Shown here: piece by piece, positions 31,029 through 40,086 of the stretch
Layout: every line of letters begins with the position of its first letter
How positions within the stretch are numbered: position 1 is the stretch's first letter
Made by a program: the position numbers and the translations under genes
The notes under the pieces: generated by a model
What the model was told of the DNA's origin: nothing
The model's input: the letters and a program-made list of their open reading frames with translations, nothing else
Databases searched by the model: none
Source of the DNA: Pedobacter changchengzhani
GTDB taxonomy: Bacteria; Bacteroidota; Bacteroidia; Sphingobacteriales; Sphingobacteriaceae
Direction: 5' to 3'
DNA: 64,000 bases
Assembly: GCF_004354365.1 (NCBI RefSeq)
Contig: NZ_SJCY01000010.1
Span: 62,001 to 126,000 of the forward strand

Positions 31029-31374
31029 AGCACATTTAGGATTACAAATCCTAAGCTCAACAATCGGGATTGCAAATCCGGTGTGGCATGATGTTGGTCA
31101 GGATTTGCAATCCTGACTAATTTAGCTATAGATTTGCAATCCATTTTAAGAAAAAGCACTTGGTCGTTAATAAGATTAAAAATCCTAAATTCAATAATCG
31201 AGATTGCAAATCCCGATTAACTGCAAATCCATCTTAAGAAACAGCACTTGGTCGTTAATAAGATTACAAATCCTAAGCTCAACAATCGGGATTACAAATC
31301 CCCATTAACTGTGGTGTTGGTCAGGATTTGCAATCCCAACCCAGAAGCTGTGGATTTGTAATCCACATTAAAAG
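31029..31374. repeat. Array of small GGATT-xxx-AATCC hairpins (second copy)
   Basis: The same palindromes and spacers as at 28485-28800, in the same orientation: AGGATTACAAATCCT, CGGGATTGCAAATCC, TCAGGATTTGCAATCCTGA and the AAGAAAAAGCACTTGG spacer, in about two and a half units. The array ends directly at the thrC stop. No gene is present in this stretch. Confidence 0.85.
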
Positions 31375-32682
31375 TTACTTAGTCATCAAATACTCCTTAA
31401 ACCCTTCAAAATCTATCCCCAATTTATCTGCATGTTTTGGTTTGCTTTCTAAAGTTTTTACCTGCCCTGGTATTTCTATTTTAGCAGCAATATCCTCCGG
31501 AAAAATATCAGGAAACTTGCAAGCATGAGCAGTAGATAAAAATACAGCAGCACTTTCATCCAATGGATTTTCTTTTCTATATTTTTCTATCGCCAAATAA
31601 GCAATTGCGGTATGCGGACAAGCCACGTAATTAAATTTAGCATCAATTTCTTTAATGCCAGCTAGCGTTTCTTCATCATTAAAACGGTATGATGTGATTA
31701 CTTTTTTTAGTTCATTCACATCCTCATTAAACAAATTCATAATACGCACCCAATTGCTTGGCGCACCAACATCCATGGCGTTTGAATAGGTTTGTGTTGA
31801 TGGTTTTGTTTCGTAAACACCACTTGCTAAAAAGCGAGGAACGGTATCGTTTATGTTGGTTGCTGCGATAAATTGCTTAACTGGCAAACCTAATTTGTGA
31901 GCCAATAAACCTGCACCGATATTGCCGAAATTTCCACTTGGTACAGAAAAAATTACTTCATTAATTCCTTGCTTTTTCAACTGCGCATACGTGTTGAAAT
32001 AATAAAAAGTTTGGGGAATTAGCCTAGAAATATTGATCGAATTTGCAGATGTCAAACGGAATCTCGCGTTCAGTTCGTCATCTGCAAACGCTTGTTTAAC
32101 CAAAGCTTGGCAGTCATCAAAAGTGCCTTTAACTTCAATTGCTCTTATGTTTTGTCCGTTGGTGGTTAACTGTAATTCTTGTATCGGGCTCACTTTACCT
32201 TCGGGATATAAGATGGTTACTCTCGTGTTTGGCACGCCTAAAAAGCCCAAAGCCACTGCGCCACCAGTATCGCCAGATGTGGCAACCAAAACATCTAATA
32301 ACTGCTCGCCATCTTTTAAGAAATAAGCCATTACACGACTCATAAAACGAGCACCAAAATCCTTAAAAGCAAGTGATGGCCCGTGGAATAATTCTAAAAC
32401 AAAAGTTTTATCATCTAGCTTCACCGCTGGTGCTTCAAAGTTTATCGCATCCTCAATAATTGCCTTCAAATCCTCAGCAGGAATTTCGTCTTTTAATAAA
32501 GTTGACGCAATTTTGTAAGCAATCTCTGGTAAAGAATACTCCTCAATATTTTCTATAAAATTAGTATCTAATCGAGGAATTTCGACAGGCATATACAAGC
32601 CCTTATCTTTAGGCATACTATTAAAAACGGCATCTTTAAAAGAAACGCGTAAATCTTTATTGTTGGTTGAATATAATTCCAT
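31375..32682 (-). CDS. thrC: Threonine synthase (ThrC)
   Basis: PLP-dependent last step of threonine synthesis, O-phosphohomoserine to threonine. 435 aa, of the enterobacterial-length class. The N-terminal segment (YSTNNKDLRVSFKDAV) and the PLP-lysine motif GPSLAFKDFGARF are visible, as are the phosphate-binding SGDTGGA and the SANSINISRLIPQ segment. It is the third gene of thrABC. Its stop touches the hairpin array and its start lies just after a 100-base inverted repeat. Confidence 0.97.
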   Translation of the reverse strand: MELYSTNNKDLRVSFKDAVFNSMPKDKGLYMPVEIPRLDTNFIENIEEYSLPEIAYKIASTLLKDEIPAEDLKAIIEDAINFEAPAVKLDDKTFVLELFHGPSLAFKDFGARFMSRVMAYFLKDGEQLLDVLVATSGDTGGAVALGFLGVPNTRVTILYPEGKVSPIQELQLTTNGQNIRAIEVKGTFDDCQALVKQAFADDELNARFRLTSANSINISRLIPQTFYYFNTYAQLKKQGINEVIFSVPSGNFGNIGAGLLAHKLGLPVKQFIAATNINDTVPRFLASGVYETKPSTQTYSNAMDVGAPSNWVRIMNLFNEDVNELKKVITSYRFNDEETLAGIKEIDAKFNYVACPHTAIAYLAIEKYRKENPLDESAAVFLSTAHACKFPDIFPEDIAAKIEIPGQVKTLESKPKHADKLGIDFEGFKEYLMTK

Positions 32683-32684
32683 TG

Positions 32685-32781
32685 GGTTGTCAGTTACGTG
32701 TTATCAGTTGCGTGTTTTGAGTTTCATTATGCCGGCTTTGCACCTAGCCAGGTAACTGGTAACTCACAACACGTAACACAT
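32685..32781. repeat. Inverted repeat between thrB and thrC
   Basis: The left arm GTTACGTGTTATCAGTTGCG (from about 32694) pairs with the reverse complement of the right arm, GTTACGTGTTGTGAGTTACC, at 16 of 20 positions. About 37 bases lie between the arms. It fills the whole gap between the thrB stop and the thrC start (minus strand). The words are those of the metH-metF element, without the four-helix-bundle gene. Confidence 0.75.
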
Positions 32782-32782
32782 T

Positions 32783-33793
32783 TTACAATACTCTCGGTCC
32801 TTCGGCGTTAACCGATGACACGAAAGCCTTGCTATTTATATTTAAGTTGGTTAAATGTTGTTGTTGTAATTCGGTAATTTTTTGTGCGGTTTCTTCATCT
32901 TTAGTTAATGAGAAAACTGATGGTCCAGATCCTGAAATTCCAAATCCAATTGCGCCGTTTTCCATTGCAATTGTTCTCATATCTTCAAAGCCCGGAATTA
33001 ATATTGATCGTGTAGGTTCTACTAAAACATCTTTCATGCTTCTGCCAATTAAATCAAAATCATTCATAAACAGGCCACTAACTAAGCCTGCAACATTACC
33101 CCACTGGGTAACAGCATCTTTCAATAAAATTTTACTGCGAATCATTTGGCGAGCATCTTTTGTAGGCACATCCACTTCTGGATATACGATTGCAGCAAAC
33201 ATTCCAGCCGGAGTTGGCAAAGATATTACATCAAGCGGATCGTAACTTCTAACCAACACAAAACCACCTAATAAAGCAGGCGCTACATTGTCGGCATGGC
33301 CGTAACCGCAGGCCAATTCTTCGCCTTTCATGGCAAATGGAACAAGCTCTGTTGGCGTTAATAAATCGCCCATTAGCTTATTGATCGCAAATAAACCCGC
33401 AACAGTACTTGCCGAGCTTGACCCTAAACCACTGCCAATTGGCATTTTTTTGTGCAGTTTAATTTCAACACCAATATCCAAACGGTTAATGTGCTGTAAA
33501 TAATGCTGTACACTAGCGCTAACGGTATTCTTCGCTGCATCTAAAGGCAACCTTCCATCATCGCCTGTTATTTGTTTGATGATTACGCCTGGTGTATCGG
33601 TTAGTTGCATTTCAACTTCATCGCCAGGTTCATTAACGGCAAAACCCAATACATCGAAACCGCAAACTACATTGGCTACAGTTGCTGGGGCAAAAACTTT
33701 TACCCTTGAATCCCGACTAGTCGGGACTTTTTCCTTTCCATCGTTTTTTTCAGATTTCAAAAATTGTTCGTTGGAGTTTATATTATTTGACAT
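32783..33793 (-). CDS. thrB: Homoserine kinase (ThrB) with an extended N-terminus
   Basis: GHMP-family kinase that phosphorylates homoserine. 336 aa; the ATP-binding loop PIGSGLGSSSAS and the N-terminal VKVFAPATVANVVCGFD are clear. Homoserine kinases normally begin at about that VKVFAP, but here the first ~30 residues (MSNNINSNEQF and onward) precede it. Part of this extension (VPTSRDSR) is encoded by a GC-rich palindrome, TCCCGACTAGTCGGGA. No other start codon fits, so the extension is probably translated. Second gene of the thrABC operon. Confidence 0.96.
   Translation of the reverse strand: MSNNINSNEQFLKSEKNDGKEKVPTSRDSRVKVFAPATVANVVCGFDVLGFAVNEPGDEVEMQLTDTPGVIIKQITGDDGRLPLDAAKNTVSASVQHYLQHINRLDIGVEIKLHKKMPIGSGLGSSSASTVAGLFAINKLMGDLLTPTELVPFAMKGEELACGYGHADNVAPALLGGFVLVRSYDPLDVISLPTPAGMFAAIVYPEVDVPTKDARQMIRSKILLKDAVTQWGNVAGLVSGLFMNDFDLIGRSMKDVLVEPTRSILIPGFEDMRTIAMENGAIGFGISGSGPSVFSLTKDEETAQKITELQQQHLTNLNINSKAFVSSVNAEGPRVL
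33711..33726. repeat. REP-like palindrome inside the thrB coding sequence
   Basis: TCCCGACTAGTCGGGA is a perfect 16-bp palindrome lying in frame within the 5' part of thrB. The same TCCCGA...TCGGGA arms occur in the tRNA-fMet-derived repeats at 15514-15757. Confidence 0.8.
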
Positions 33794-33829
33794 TTTAGTT
33801 GTATCGAATTTATATTTATTCTTGTTTTA

Positions 33830-33890
33830 CCACCTTGCTTTTCAGCTCCTCCTTTAGGGCCTGCCTGCCGGAGAGGCAGGGGTTGGGGGG
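33830..33890. repeat. 61-bp GC-rich repeat abutting the thrA stop codon
   Basis: This 61-bp sequence contains CCTGCCTGCCGGAGAGGCAGG and ends in a G-run next to the thrA stop. It matches 61280-61340 in 58 of 61 positions and in the same orientation relative to the adjacent minus-strand gene. GCCTGCC...GGCAGG words also occur in the photolyase N-terminus. Confidence 0.9.
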
Positions 33891-36341
33891 CTAATGATTT
33901 TGCCCAACATTTATAATATCAGAAAATACGCCTGCTGCGGTGACTTCTGCGCCTGCACCCGGGCCTTTTACAACTAGCGGACGGGTTTTATATCGATTAG
34001 TAGTGAAAGAAATAATATTATCACTTCCCGAAAGCATATAAAATGGATGGCTATCATCAACCATTTGCAGACTGATATTTACTTTTCCATCTTCTAATTT
34101 GCCGATATAACGCAATACTTTGCCGTCATTTTTGGCTTTATTTTTTAAGTCTTCAAAGTAAGGTGCATTTGCTTGGAGCTCTTTATAAAAGTCTTCAACT
34201 GAAGAGGCATTCAAACAAGCTTCTGGTAATATATTATCAATCTTAACGTCCGAAGCCTCCAATGGATAACCAGCATCACGTGCGAGAATGAGCATTTTTC
34301 GCATAAAATCTTTTCCGTTCAAATCATCCCTCGGGTCGGGTTCTGTATAGCCAAGGTCTTGAGCTTCTTTAACGGTTTCGTAAAAACCTGCGTCGCCTTT
34401 AAAATTATTAAAAATGTAAGAAATTGTACCAGATAAAATCGCTTCTATACGGGCGACTTTATCGCCACTCATCATCAACTCTTTTAGCGTTCTAATAATT
34501 GGTAAACCTGCACCTACATTGGTTTCATAATAAAAATCGACGCCAAACTTTCGGGCTGCGTTTTTAAAAGATTTGTATTGAGCAAAATCAGCAGAGTTTC
34601 CTTTTTTATTGCAGGTTACTATCGAAATGCTACTCTCAAAAATGCCTTGATAATATTGTATCGGCGCTTCGCTAGCTGTATTATCTACAAAGACACAGTT
34701 GGGCAAATTAAGGCCTTTCATTCTTTCTACAAAATTAGCCAAATCAGCCGGTTCGCCATTTGTATCCAATTCACTTTCCCAATCTGCTAACGATAAACCG
34801 TTGGTATTGAAAATCATTTTTCGGGTATTGCTAATGCCAGCAACTTTAACCTGTAAATCATTATTCGAAGCCAAAAACGGCATTTGCTCTTTCAACTGAT
34901 TGAACAGCGTTTTGCCAATATTACCGGTGCCTAAACAAAAGATATTCAATGTTCTCTTTAAATCGGTAAAAAATGCATCGTGCACCGCATTTACGGCTTT
35001 CGATAAATCGTCTTTGCCAATAATTACCGAAATGTTATATTCAGAAGATCCTTGCGCAATTGCCCTCACATTTATCCCGTTTCGGCCTAAAGCACTAAAT
35101 AATCGGCCACTCATACCTGGTGTGCGTTTCATGTTTTCGCCAACCACTGCTAAAACTGCCAAGTTTCCTTCCACTTCAGGTAACTCTAATTTTTTAGCAT
35201 CAAGCTCCAACTCAAATTCCTTTTGAATAAATGAAATGGCGTGTGCTGCATCTGTAGGTTTTACAGCAAAAGTTATACTATGCTCGGATGAGGATTGTGT
35301 AATCAGCACAACGTTAATTTGCTCACGCGATAACAATGAAAACAAGCGTCCACTAAACCCGGCCTTGCCAACCATACCACTTCCGGTTAAATTGATAATG
35401 CTAATTTGATCAATCGATGAGATGCCTTTTATAGGTAAATTTGAAGATTTTGCATCACTTTTTATATACGTACCTTCAAATTCGGGTTGAAAAGTGTTTT
35501 TTATTACAATCGGAATCTTTTTCATAAACGCCGGAATCATTGTTGGCGGATAAATTACTTTAGCACCAAAATAACTTAACTCCATTGCTTCTGTATAACT
35601 CAATTCGGGCAAAGAGAAAGCTTTCTTCACCATTCGTGGGTCTGCAGTCATCATTCCATTTACATCTGTCCAAATTTGTATTTCTTCGGCATTTAGTGCT
35701 GCTGCCCAAACTGCTGCGGTGTAATCCGATCCACCACGGCCAAGCGTTGTAATTCTGCCTGCACTATTGCTGGATATAAATCCGGTAACAAATAAAACTT
35801 TGCTATTGTTGGTCTGATAAAAGTCGTTAATTAGTACTTCTGTTAGTTCAGTATTAACCTTTGCTTGCCCAAAATTATTATCGGTTTTAATATATTCGGC
35901 ACCATTTACGTAAATGGCATTTTGTATAGTTTGTGTGGCAATATGGCTAACCATAAAAGTAGAACAACGTTCGCCATAACTTAGAATTTGATCTTTGGTT
36001 TGCAAACTTAGCTCTTGTAGGTTGGCAACAGACTGAAGTAAATCTTCAATTTCATTAAAGAAAATTTTTAAGCGTGTAAATACTGGATTTTGTGAAGCAG
36101 CGGGTAAAAGCGCTCTAATTACCTCAAAGTGTTTGTTTTCAATTTCCTTGATGCCATTGTTGTAATCCTCGCCACGTTCGGCTTTTTCGGCCATATCGGT
36201 TAGCAAATTAGTTACACCACTCATTGCCGATAATACAACTACCGGATTGCTTTGTAATTTTTCGTTCGCTACGATACTTAATAGCGTTTTAATGTTCTCG
36301 GCCGAACCTACGGATGTGCCACCGAATTTAAGTATTTTCAT
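33891..36341 (-). CDS. thrA: Bifunctional aspartokinase / homoserine dehydrogenase (ThrA)
   Basis: Catalyses the first and third steps of threonine synthesis. 816 aa, collinear with enterobacterial ThrA: aspartokinase domain starting MKILKFGGTSVGS (residues 1-~290), paired ACT regulatory domains (~305-455, where threonine would bind), and homoserine dehydrogenase from FCLGTGNIGKTLF (~465) to the end. It is first in a thrA-thrB-thrC operon on the minus strand. A Thr/Ile-rich leader peptide and terminator lie just upstream, so transcription is probably set by attenuation in addition to feedback on the ACT domains. Confidence 0.97.
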   Translation of the reverse strand: MKILKFGGTSVGSAENIKTLLSIVANEKLQSNPVVVLSAMSGVTNLLTDMAEKAERGEDYNNGIKEIENKHFEVIRALLPAASQNPVFTRLKIFFNEIEDLLQSVANLQELSLQTKDQILSYGERCSTFMVSHIATQTIQNAIYVNGAEYIKTDNNFGQAKVNTELTEVLINDFYQTNNSKVLFVTGFISSNSAGRITTLGRGGSDYTAAVWAAALNAEEIQIWTDVNGMMTADPRMVKKAFSLPELSYTEAMELSYFGAKVIYPPTMIPAFMKKIPIVIKNTFQPEFEGTYIKSDAKSSNLPIKGISSIDQISIINLTGSGMVGKAGFSGRLFSLLSREQINVVLITQSSSEHSITFAVKPTDAAHAISFIQKEFELELDAKKLELPEVEGNLAVLAVVGENMKRTPGMSGRLFSALGRNGINVRAIAQGSSEYNISVIIGKDDLSKAVNAVHDAFFTDLKRTLNIFCLGTGNIGKTLFNQLKEQMPFLASNNDLQVKVAGISNTRKMIFNTNGLSLADWESELDTNGEPADLANFVERMKGLNLPNCVFVDNTASEAPIQYYQGIFESSISIVTCNKKGNSADFAQYKSFKNAARKFGVDFYYETNVGAGLPIIRTLKELMMSGDKVARIEAILSGTISYIFNNFKGDAGFYETVKEAQDLGYTEPDPRDDLNGKDFMRKMLILARDAGYPLEASDVKIDNILPEACLNASSVEDFYKELQANAPYFEDLKNKAKNDGKVLRYIGKLEDGKVNISLQMVDDSHPFYMLSGSDNIISFTTNRYKTRPLVVKGPGAGAEVTAAGVFSDIINVGQNH

Positions 36342-36354
36342 TTATTTTGAGTTT

Positions 36355-36391
36355 AAAAAAAAAGCGCCCCGATTGTCGGGGCGCTTTTTTT
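36355..36391 (-). terminator. Attenuator (leader terminator) of the thr operon
   Basis: A perfect 9-bp GC-rich stem (GCGCCCCGA / TCGGGGCGC) with a 3-base loop has A- and T-tracts on its flanks, giving a U-run in the leader transcript 14 bases before the thrA start. CGGGGC at the end of the leader peptide frame (36421-36426 on the plus strand as GCCCCG) can pair with GCCCCG of the terminator's first arm, which would form a competing antiterminator. Confidence 0.85.
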
Positions 36392-36417
36392 GTTTTTATA
36401 TTTTTTTTACAACAAAA

Positions 36418-36483
36418 TTAGCCCCGCTGGTTTATCCCTGTGGTGTTAATAATAATCGTAATAATTGTTGAGTTGAAATTCAT
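36418..36483 (-). CDS. thrL: thr operon leader peptide (ThrL-like)
   Basis: A 21-codon frame, ATG to TAA, with ten Thr or Ile codons; residues 5-15 read STIITIIINTT. The composition resembles the enterobacterial thr leader and is far from chance for this length. It is followed by an attenuator hairpin and thrA. A ribosome stalling at scarce Thr- or Ile-tRNA would leave the last codons (CAG CGG GGC) free to pair with the terminator arm and so allow read-through. The mechanism is inferred by analogy, but all its parts are visible. The frame is too short for routine gene finders. Confidence 0.85.
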   Translation of the reverse strand: MNFNSTIITIIINTTGINQRG

Positions 36484-36739
36484 ATCTACTTAGTGTACTT
36501 TCTACACCGTAAAGTAGAATATAATTTTTTTAAAAAGCAAATAAATTGGAAGATTTATTTTTAAATTTTTGTAAATAAGCCTTTATAGTTGAAATAACAA
36601 GTTTTTCAGACTAAAAACTGGGTTGGTTTTTTAAAGTTTATTTTCAGCACTTACATAATATGATGCATGTAAGAGGTTTACATGATAAACTTTTTTTAAT
36701 GAAAAGCTACCGATGCGATTTTCAAAATTGTAGTATGTC

Positions 36740-37156
36740 CTAAAATAATGCTAGAAACTTCTCAGCACTTGTAATTTGTAAATTTTTGTTGCTTAGTTTT
36801 TGAAACGCTATATCGCTAGATAAGATATAGTCTAATTTGTGTTTTGTTGCGGTGTAAAAATGAACAGCATCCTCAATATCAGCAATCGAGGAATTTAAGG
36901 CTTGTAAAACAATTTCTTCATCGGCTTCGATAATATTTACAATCAATAATAACTCCAAAAGCAGTTCTTTGGAAATTTTGCTTCCATAGCTTTTTTGTAA
37001 ATAGAAAGATGTTGTTTGTAATATTGATATACCCACGAAAGCCTTAACCTCGTTATCTTTCGCTAAAATCAACACTTTTTCAGCTACATCAAAATCGCGT
37101 CTTTTTAAAAAGAAATTCAATAAAATGTTGATGTCTAATAGTATATTAGAAATCAT
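36740..37156 (-). CDS. PIN-domain toxin (VapC-like)
   Basis: A 138-aa PIN-domain protein. The start ISNILLDINILLNFFLKRR gives the first acidic residue (Asp8). SSIADIEDAVHFYTATKHKLDYILSSDIAFQKL supplies the later acidic positions and the conserved spacing to the final strand. It probably cleaves a cellular RNA when released from its antitoxin. It overlaps the antitoxin gene's end by 11 bases, which implies coupled translation, antitoxin first. Confidence 0.85.
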   Translation of the reverse strand: MISNILLDINILLNFFLKRRDFDVAEKVLILAKDNEVKAFVGISILQTTSFYLQKSYGSKISKELLLELLLIVNIIEADEEIVLQALNSSIADIEDAVHFYTATKHKLDYILSSDIAFQKLSNKNLQITSAEKFLALF

Positions 37157-37391
37157 ATTTGTCGGTTCTATCTCGATAATATTCCTTCTTAAAATCGAAA
37201 TCTTCTGGAATATTTGGTTTTTCTAATCTGTTTACCATTTCAAAAAGTTTAACATGCTGCTTTTTTGGTTCAGTTATTTTTTTAAAATAACTTTCAACTA
37301 ATTCAGATACACTTGTACCTATTTTAGCAGCATGTTTTTTTGCTTCTACAAGTAAGTCTTCCTCGATTGTTAAATTAACTCTAGCTTTCAT
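37146..37391 (-). CDS. Antitoxin of the PIN toxin (DUF6364-like)
   Basis: An 81-aa protein beginning MKARVNLTIEEDLLVEAKKHAAKIGTS, the pattern of ribbon-helix-helix-type antitoxins (strand followed by two helices), then a charged tail (FDFKKEYYRDRTDKYDF) that would bind the toxin. The start at 37391 was preferred to the ATG at 37412, because a TATATTTG promoter-like box lies between them. The toxin gene overlaps its 3' end. Confidence 0.82.
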   Translation of the reverse strand: MKARVNLTIEEDLLVEAKKHAAKIGTSVSELVESYFKKITEPKKQHVKLFEMVNRLEKPNIPEDFDFKKEYYRDRTDKYDF

Positions 37392-37397
37392 AATAAC

Positions 37398-37405
37398 CAA
37401 ATATA
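37398..37405 (-). promoter_or_regulatory. -7 box of the PIN toxin-antitoxin operon
   Basis: On the minus strand TATATTTG fits TAnnTTTG and ends six bases before the antitoxin ATG, so the transcript would be nearly leaderless. No good -33 TTG is seen at the usual distance. Confidence 0.35.
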
Positions 37406-37547
37406 CGCACAAATTTTTATTATGCGCATGCCCGATTGATTTTTATATAAACGAACGAATAGTACCTTTAAGTTGTTAAAATTTGATATAAAAGGGTGTA
37501 TTAATGATGAAAATTCAATTTCATTTTTTCCGATTCTTCAGAAGAAA

Positions 37548-39851
37548 CTATTTTCTAACTTTCTTTTTATCCAACCATAAAACCAATGCAGGCAACAAAG
37601 TCAGGTTAAAAACCAATGCAACAAATAAGGTTATAGACAGCAATAGGCCTAAAATAACGGTTCCGCCAAAGGTTGAGGCTGTAAATATTCCAAAGCCAAA
37701 AAATAAAATAAGCGCAATGTGCGTCATACTCACGCCAGTTTCTGTTATCGTATCTGTAATCACAGTAGAAACACTCAGGTTTGTTAATTTAAGCTCTTGT
37801 TGATATCGGGTTAAAAAGTATATGGTTTGATCAGAAGCCAACCCAAACGCTATTGTAAAAATAAGTATGGTTGATGGTTTTAAAGAAATATCGAAATATC
37901 CCATAATTCCAGCGGTTATAATTAGCGGTACAATATTGGGAAGTAGTGAAATAAACATTATACCCAAACTTTTAAACTGTGCTAAGCGAAGTAATGAAAT
38001 TAAAACAATGGCTAAGCCAATACTTTCAAATAAATGTTTTAGCATGTAATCTGTTCCTTTAGAAAAAATTACGCTCGATCCTGTGAGTTCAACATTAAAT
38101 TTTGAAGGAGGCAGAATGCTATCAATCCGAGGTTTTAGCTCAGCCATAATAGCATCTAGGCGTTTCGAGCCAACATCGGCCATTTGAAAACTAATGCGCG
38201 TTTTCTGACCATCTTTATCTACAAAATTGCTCAACAAACTTGAATTTCCCTTTCCGCCATTGGCGATGTATGAAAGGATGAAGTTTTTTTCCATATTATC
38301 TGGAAGTCTGAAATACGCAGGATCATTATTGTAAAAAGCTTGAGTAGCATATTTTAAGCCCATATTTAACGAGATAGATCGAGAAAATTCTGGATAAGCA
38401 GAAATCATTTTCTCCATTTTTTCTATCCTTTTAAGATTGGTTAGGTTTAACACGCCATTCTTTTTCTTCGTATCTACACTAACTTCTAAAGGGAGAATGC
38501 CATCAAAATTTTTCTCAAAAAATCTTAAGTCTTGCAATATTGTCGAGCTTTTTGGCAAATCATCAACCACATAACCATTTACATTAATTTTTAAAACACC
38601 AATAAAGGCGATTATAGAAATGATTAGTGTGCCCAAGTAAACCATAGCACTTTTATGCTGCACAAAAATATCGGTTTTTACCAAAATTCTATGCAATAAA
38701 CCTTTGTTTATATCTGTTTGCGGCTTTAATTTCGGTACAGGTAAATAACTAAATATAATAGGTATTAAGCACAAACACATCAACCAAGTAATCATTACGT
38801 TAATCGAAGCAACACTTCCAAACTGCATTAAAACCTCACTGCCAGTAAAATATAAAACGCCAAAACCAATTGCCGCGGTAACATTTGCAATTAAGGTAGT
38901 TACAGCAATTGTTTCTATAGTTGTACTCAGTGCTTTCTCTTTATCGCCATGTTTTCTAAGCTCTTTTTGGTATTTATTTAATAAAAGAATACTATTCGGA
39001 ATACCAATAATCACAATCAGTGGAGGTATTAAACCTGTTAAAATGGTAAGTTCAAAGCCAAATAGCACTAATATGCCAATGCTCCAAATTACGCCCATTA
39101 CAACCACTAAAATGGGGAAGAAAACAGCGTAAAATTTTCTGAAAAAGATTAATAAAATAATGGCAGAAACTAATATGGATAAGCCCAAAAACAGTACAAA
39201 TTCGTTGCTTACCAGTTTGCTTACCGCAGTGCGGATGTAAGGTAAACCAGAAATATGAACTTGGATTTTTGTAGATTTTTGAAACGCTTTTGCTTTTTCT
39301 TCAATTTGCTTTAAAATAGGGTTTCTCTTTGCGGTGTTTAAAATCTTCGTATCAAAAGTAATCGCCATTAAGGTTGCATTGTCTTTATTAAATACTAATC
39401 CCTCAAAAAACGGTGTGTTGTATAAAGCCGTTTTAATTGAATCCATCTCGGCATCCGTTTTTACGGGCTGAGCGGGTAAAGGCTTTAAGCTAAATTTTTG
39501 GTTTACGGTATCTTTATAAAGTTGAAATATTTTGCCGGTGGATAAAACTTGCTTAATTCCAGGTAAATCTTTAATCTCGTTAGATAGTTTTGCCCATTTA
39601 TTATAAACATCTTTATTAAAAATATCTGGCGATTTGATACCGATAACCATTACACTGCCGTCTTCTCCAAAAGTCTTTTTAAAGCTATTGTATTTTATAA
39701 AAGCACTATCTGTAACGGGTAATATTTTACTTCCTGTATAAGATAATTTAACATTTTTGGCCTGGAAAGCCATAAAAATTGTACCTACGACAAAGAATAA
39801 TATGAGTGCAATTCGGTTTTTAAGGATGAAACGCGATAACTTAAGCCACAT
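37548..39851 (-). CDS. RND-superfamily exporter (MMPL / HAE3-like)
   Basis: Large inner-membrane protein, 767 aa from the ATG at 39851 (MWLKLSRFILKNRIALILFF). It has the two-fold RND layout: TM1, a ~170-residue periplasmic loop, five TM segments with the sterol-sensing-like part (LGLSILVSAIILLIFF to VTTLIANVTAAIGFG), then TM7, a second loop and five TM segments. This single-protein class often exports lipids or hydrophobic compounds such as hopanoids; the substrate is unknown. No periplasmic adaptor gene is adjacent. It is divergent from recO. Confidence 0.88.
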   Translation of the reverse strand: MWLKLSRFILKNRIALILFFVVGTIFMAFQAKNVKLSYTGSKILPVTDSAFIKYNSFKKTFGEDGSVMVIGIKSPDIFNKDVYNKWAKLSNEIKDLPGIKQVLSTGKIFQLYKDTVNQKFSLKPLPAQPVKTDAEMDSIKTALYNTPFFEGLVFNKDNATLMAITFDTKILNTAKRNPILKQIEEKAKAFQKSTKIQVHISGLPYIRTAVSKLVSNEFVLFLGLSILVSAIILLIFFRKFYAVFFPILVVVMGVIWSIGILVLFGFELTILTGLIPPLIVIIGIPNSILLLNKYQKELRKHGDKEKALSTTIETIAVTTLIANVTAAIGFGVLYFTGSEVLMQFGSVASINVMITWLMCLCLIPIIFSYLPVPKLKPQTDINKGLLHRILVKTDIFVQHKSAMVYLGTLIISIIAFIGVLKINVNGYVVDDLPKSSTILQDLRFFEKNFDGILPLEVSVDTKKKNGVLNLTNLKRIEKMEKMISAYPEFSRSISLNMGLKYATQAFYNNDPAYFRLPDNMEKNFILSYIANGGKGNSSLLSNFVDKDGQKTRISFQMADVGSKRLDAIMAELKPRIDSILPPSKFNVELTGSSVIFSKGTDYMLKHLFESIGLAIVLISLLRLAQFKSLGIMFISLLPNIVPLIITAGIMGYFDISLKPSTILIFTIAFGLASDQTIYFLTRYQQELKLTNLSVSTVITDTITETGVSMTHIALILFFGFGIFTASTFGGTVILGLLLSITLFVALVFNLTLLPALVLWLDKKKVRK

Positions 39852-40086
39852 TGAGTTTAGTTTTATAAAGTTTACAGCAAAACTAAACCTTATTTGCAAA
39901 TGAAGATTATTTTTTTGCTGATTTTAACTATCATTTAACAAAAAAAAATTAACAATGTTTGGTTTTTGAAAGTGATTTCCAAATATCGCAATTTGTATTA
40001 CAGTTATTTTTGAGTTATTTAGGCTAAATTCCGCAATTTTCTTTCGTACTTTGTTTACGGTCGATTACAAAAATAAACCAATTTTA

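Noticed and set aside
28485..31374. Hairpin arrays considered as CRISPR or as integron attachment sites
   Set aside because: Units are short imperfect palindromes with repeated spacers; there is no integrase or cas gene, and the enclosed genes are on one strand as an ordinary pair.
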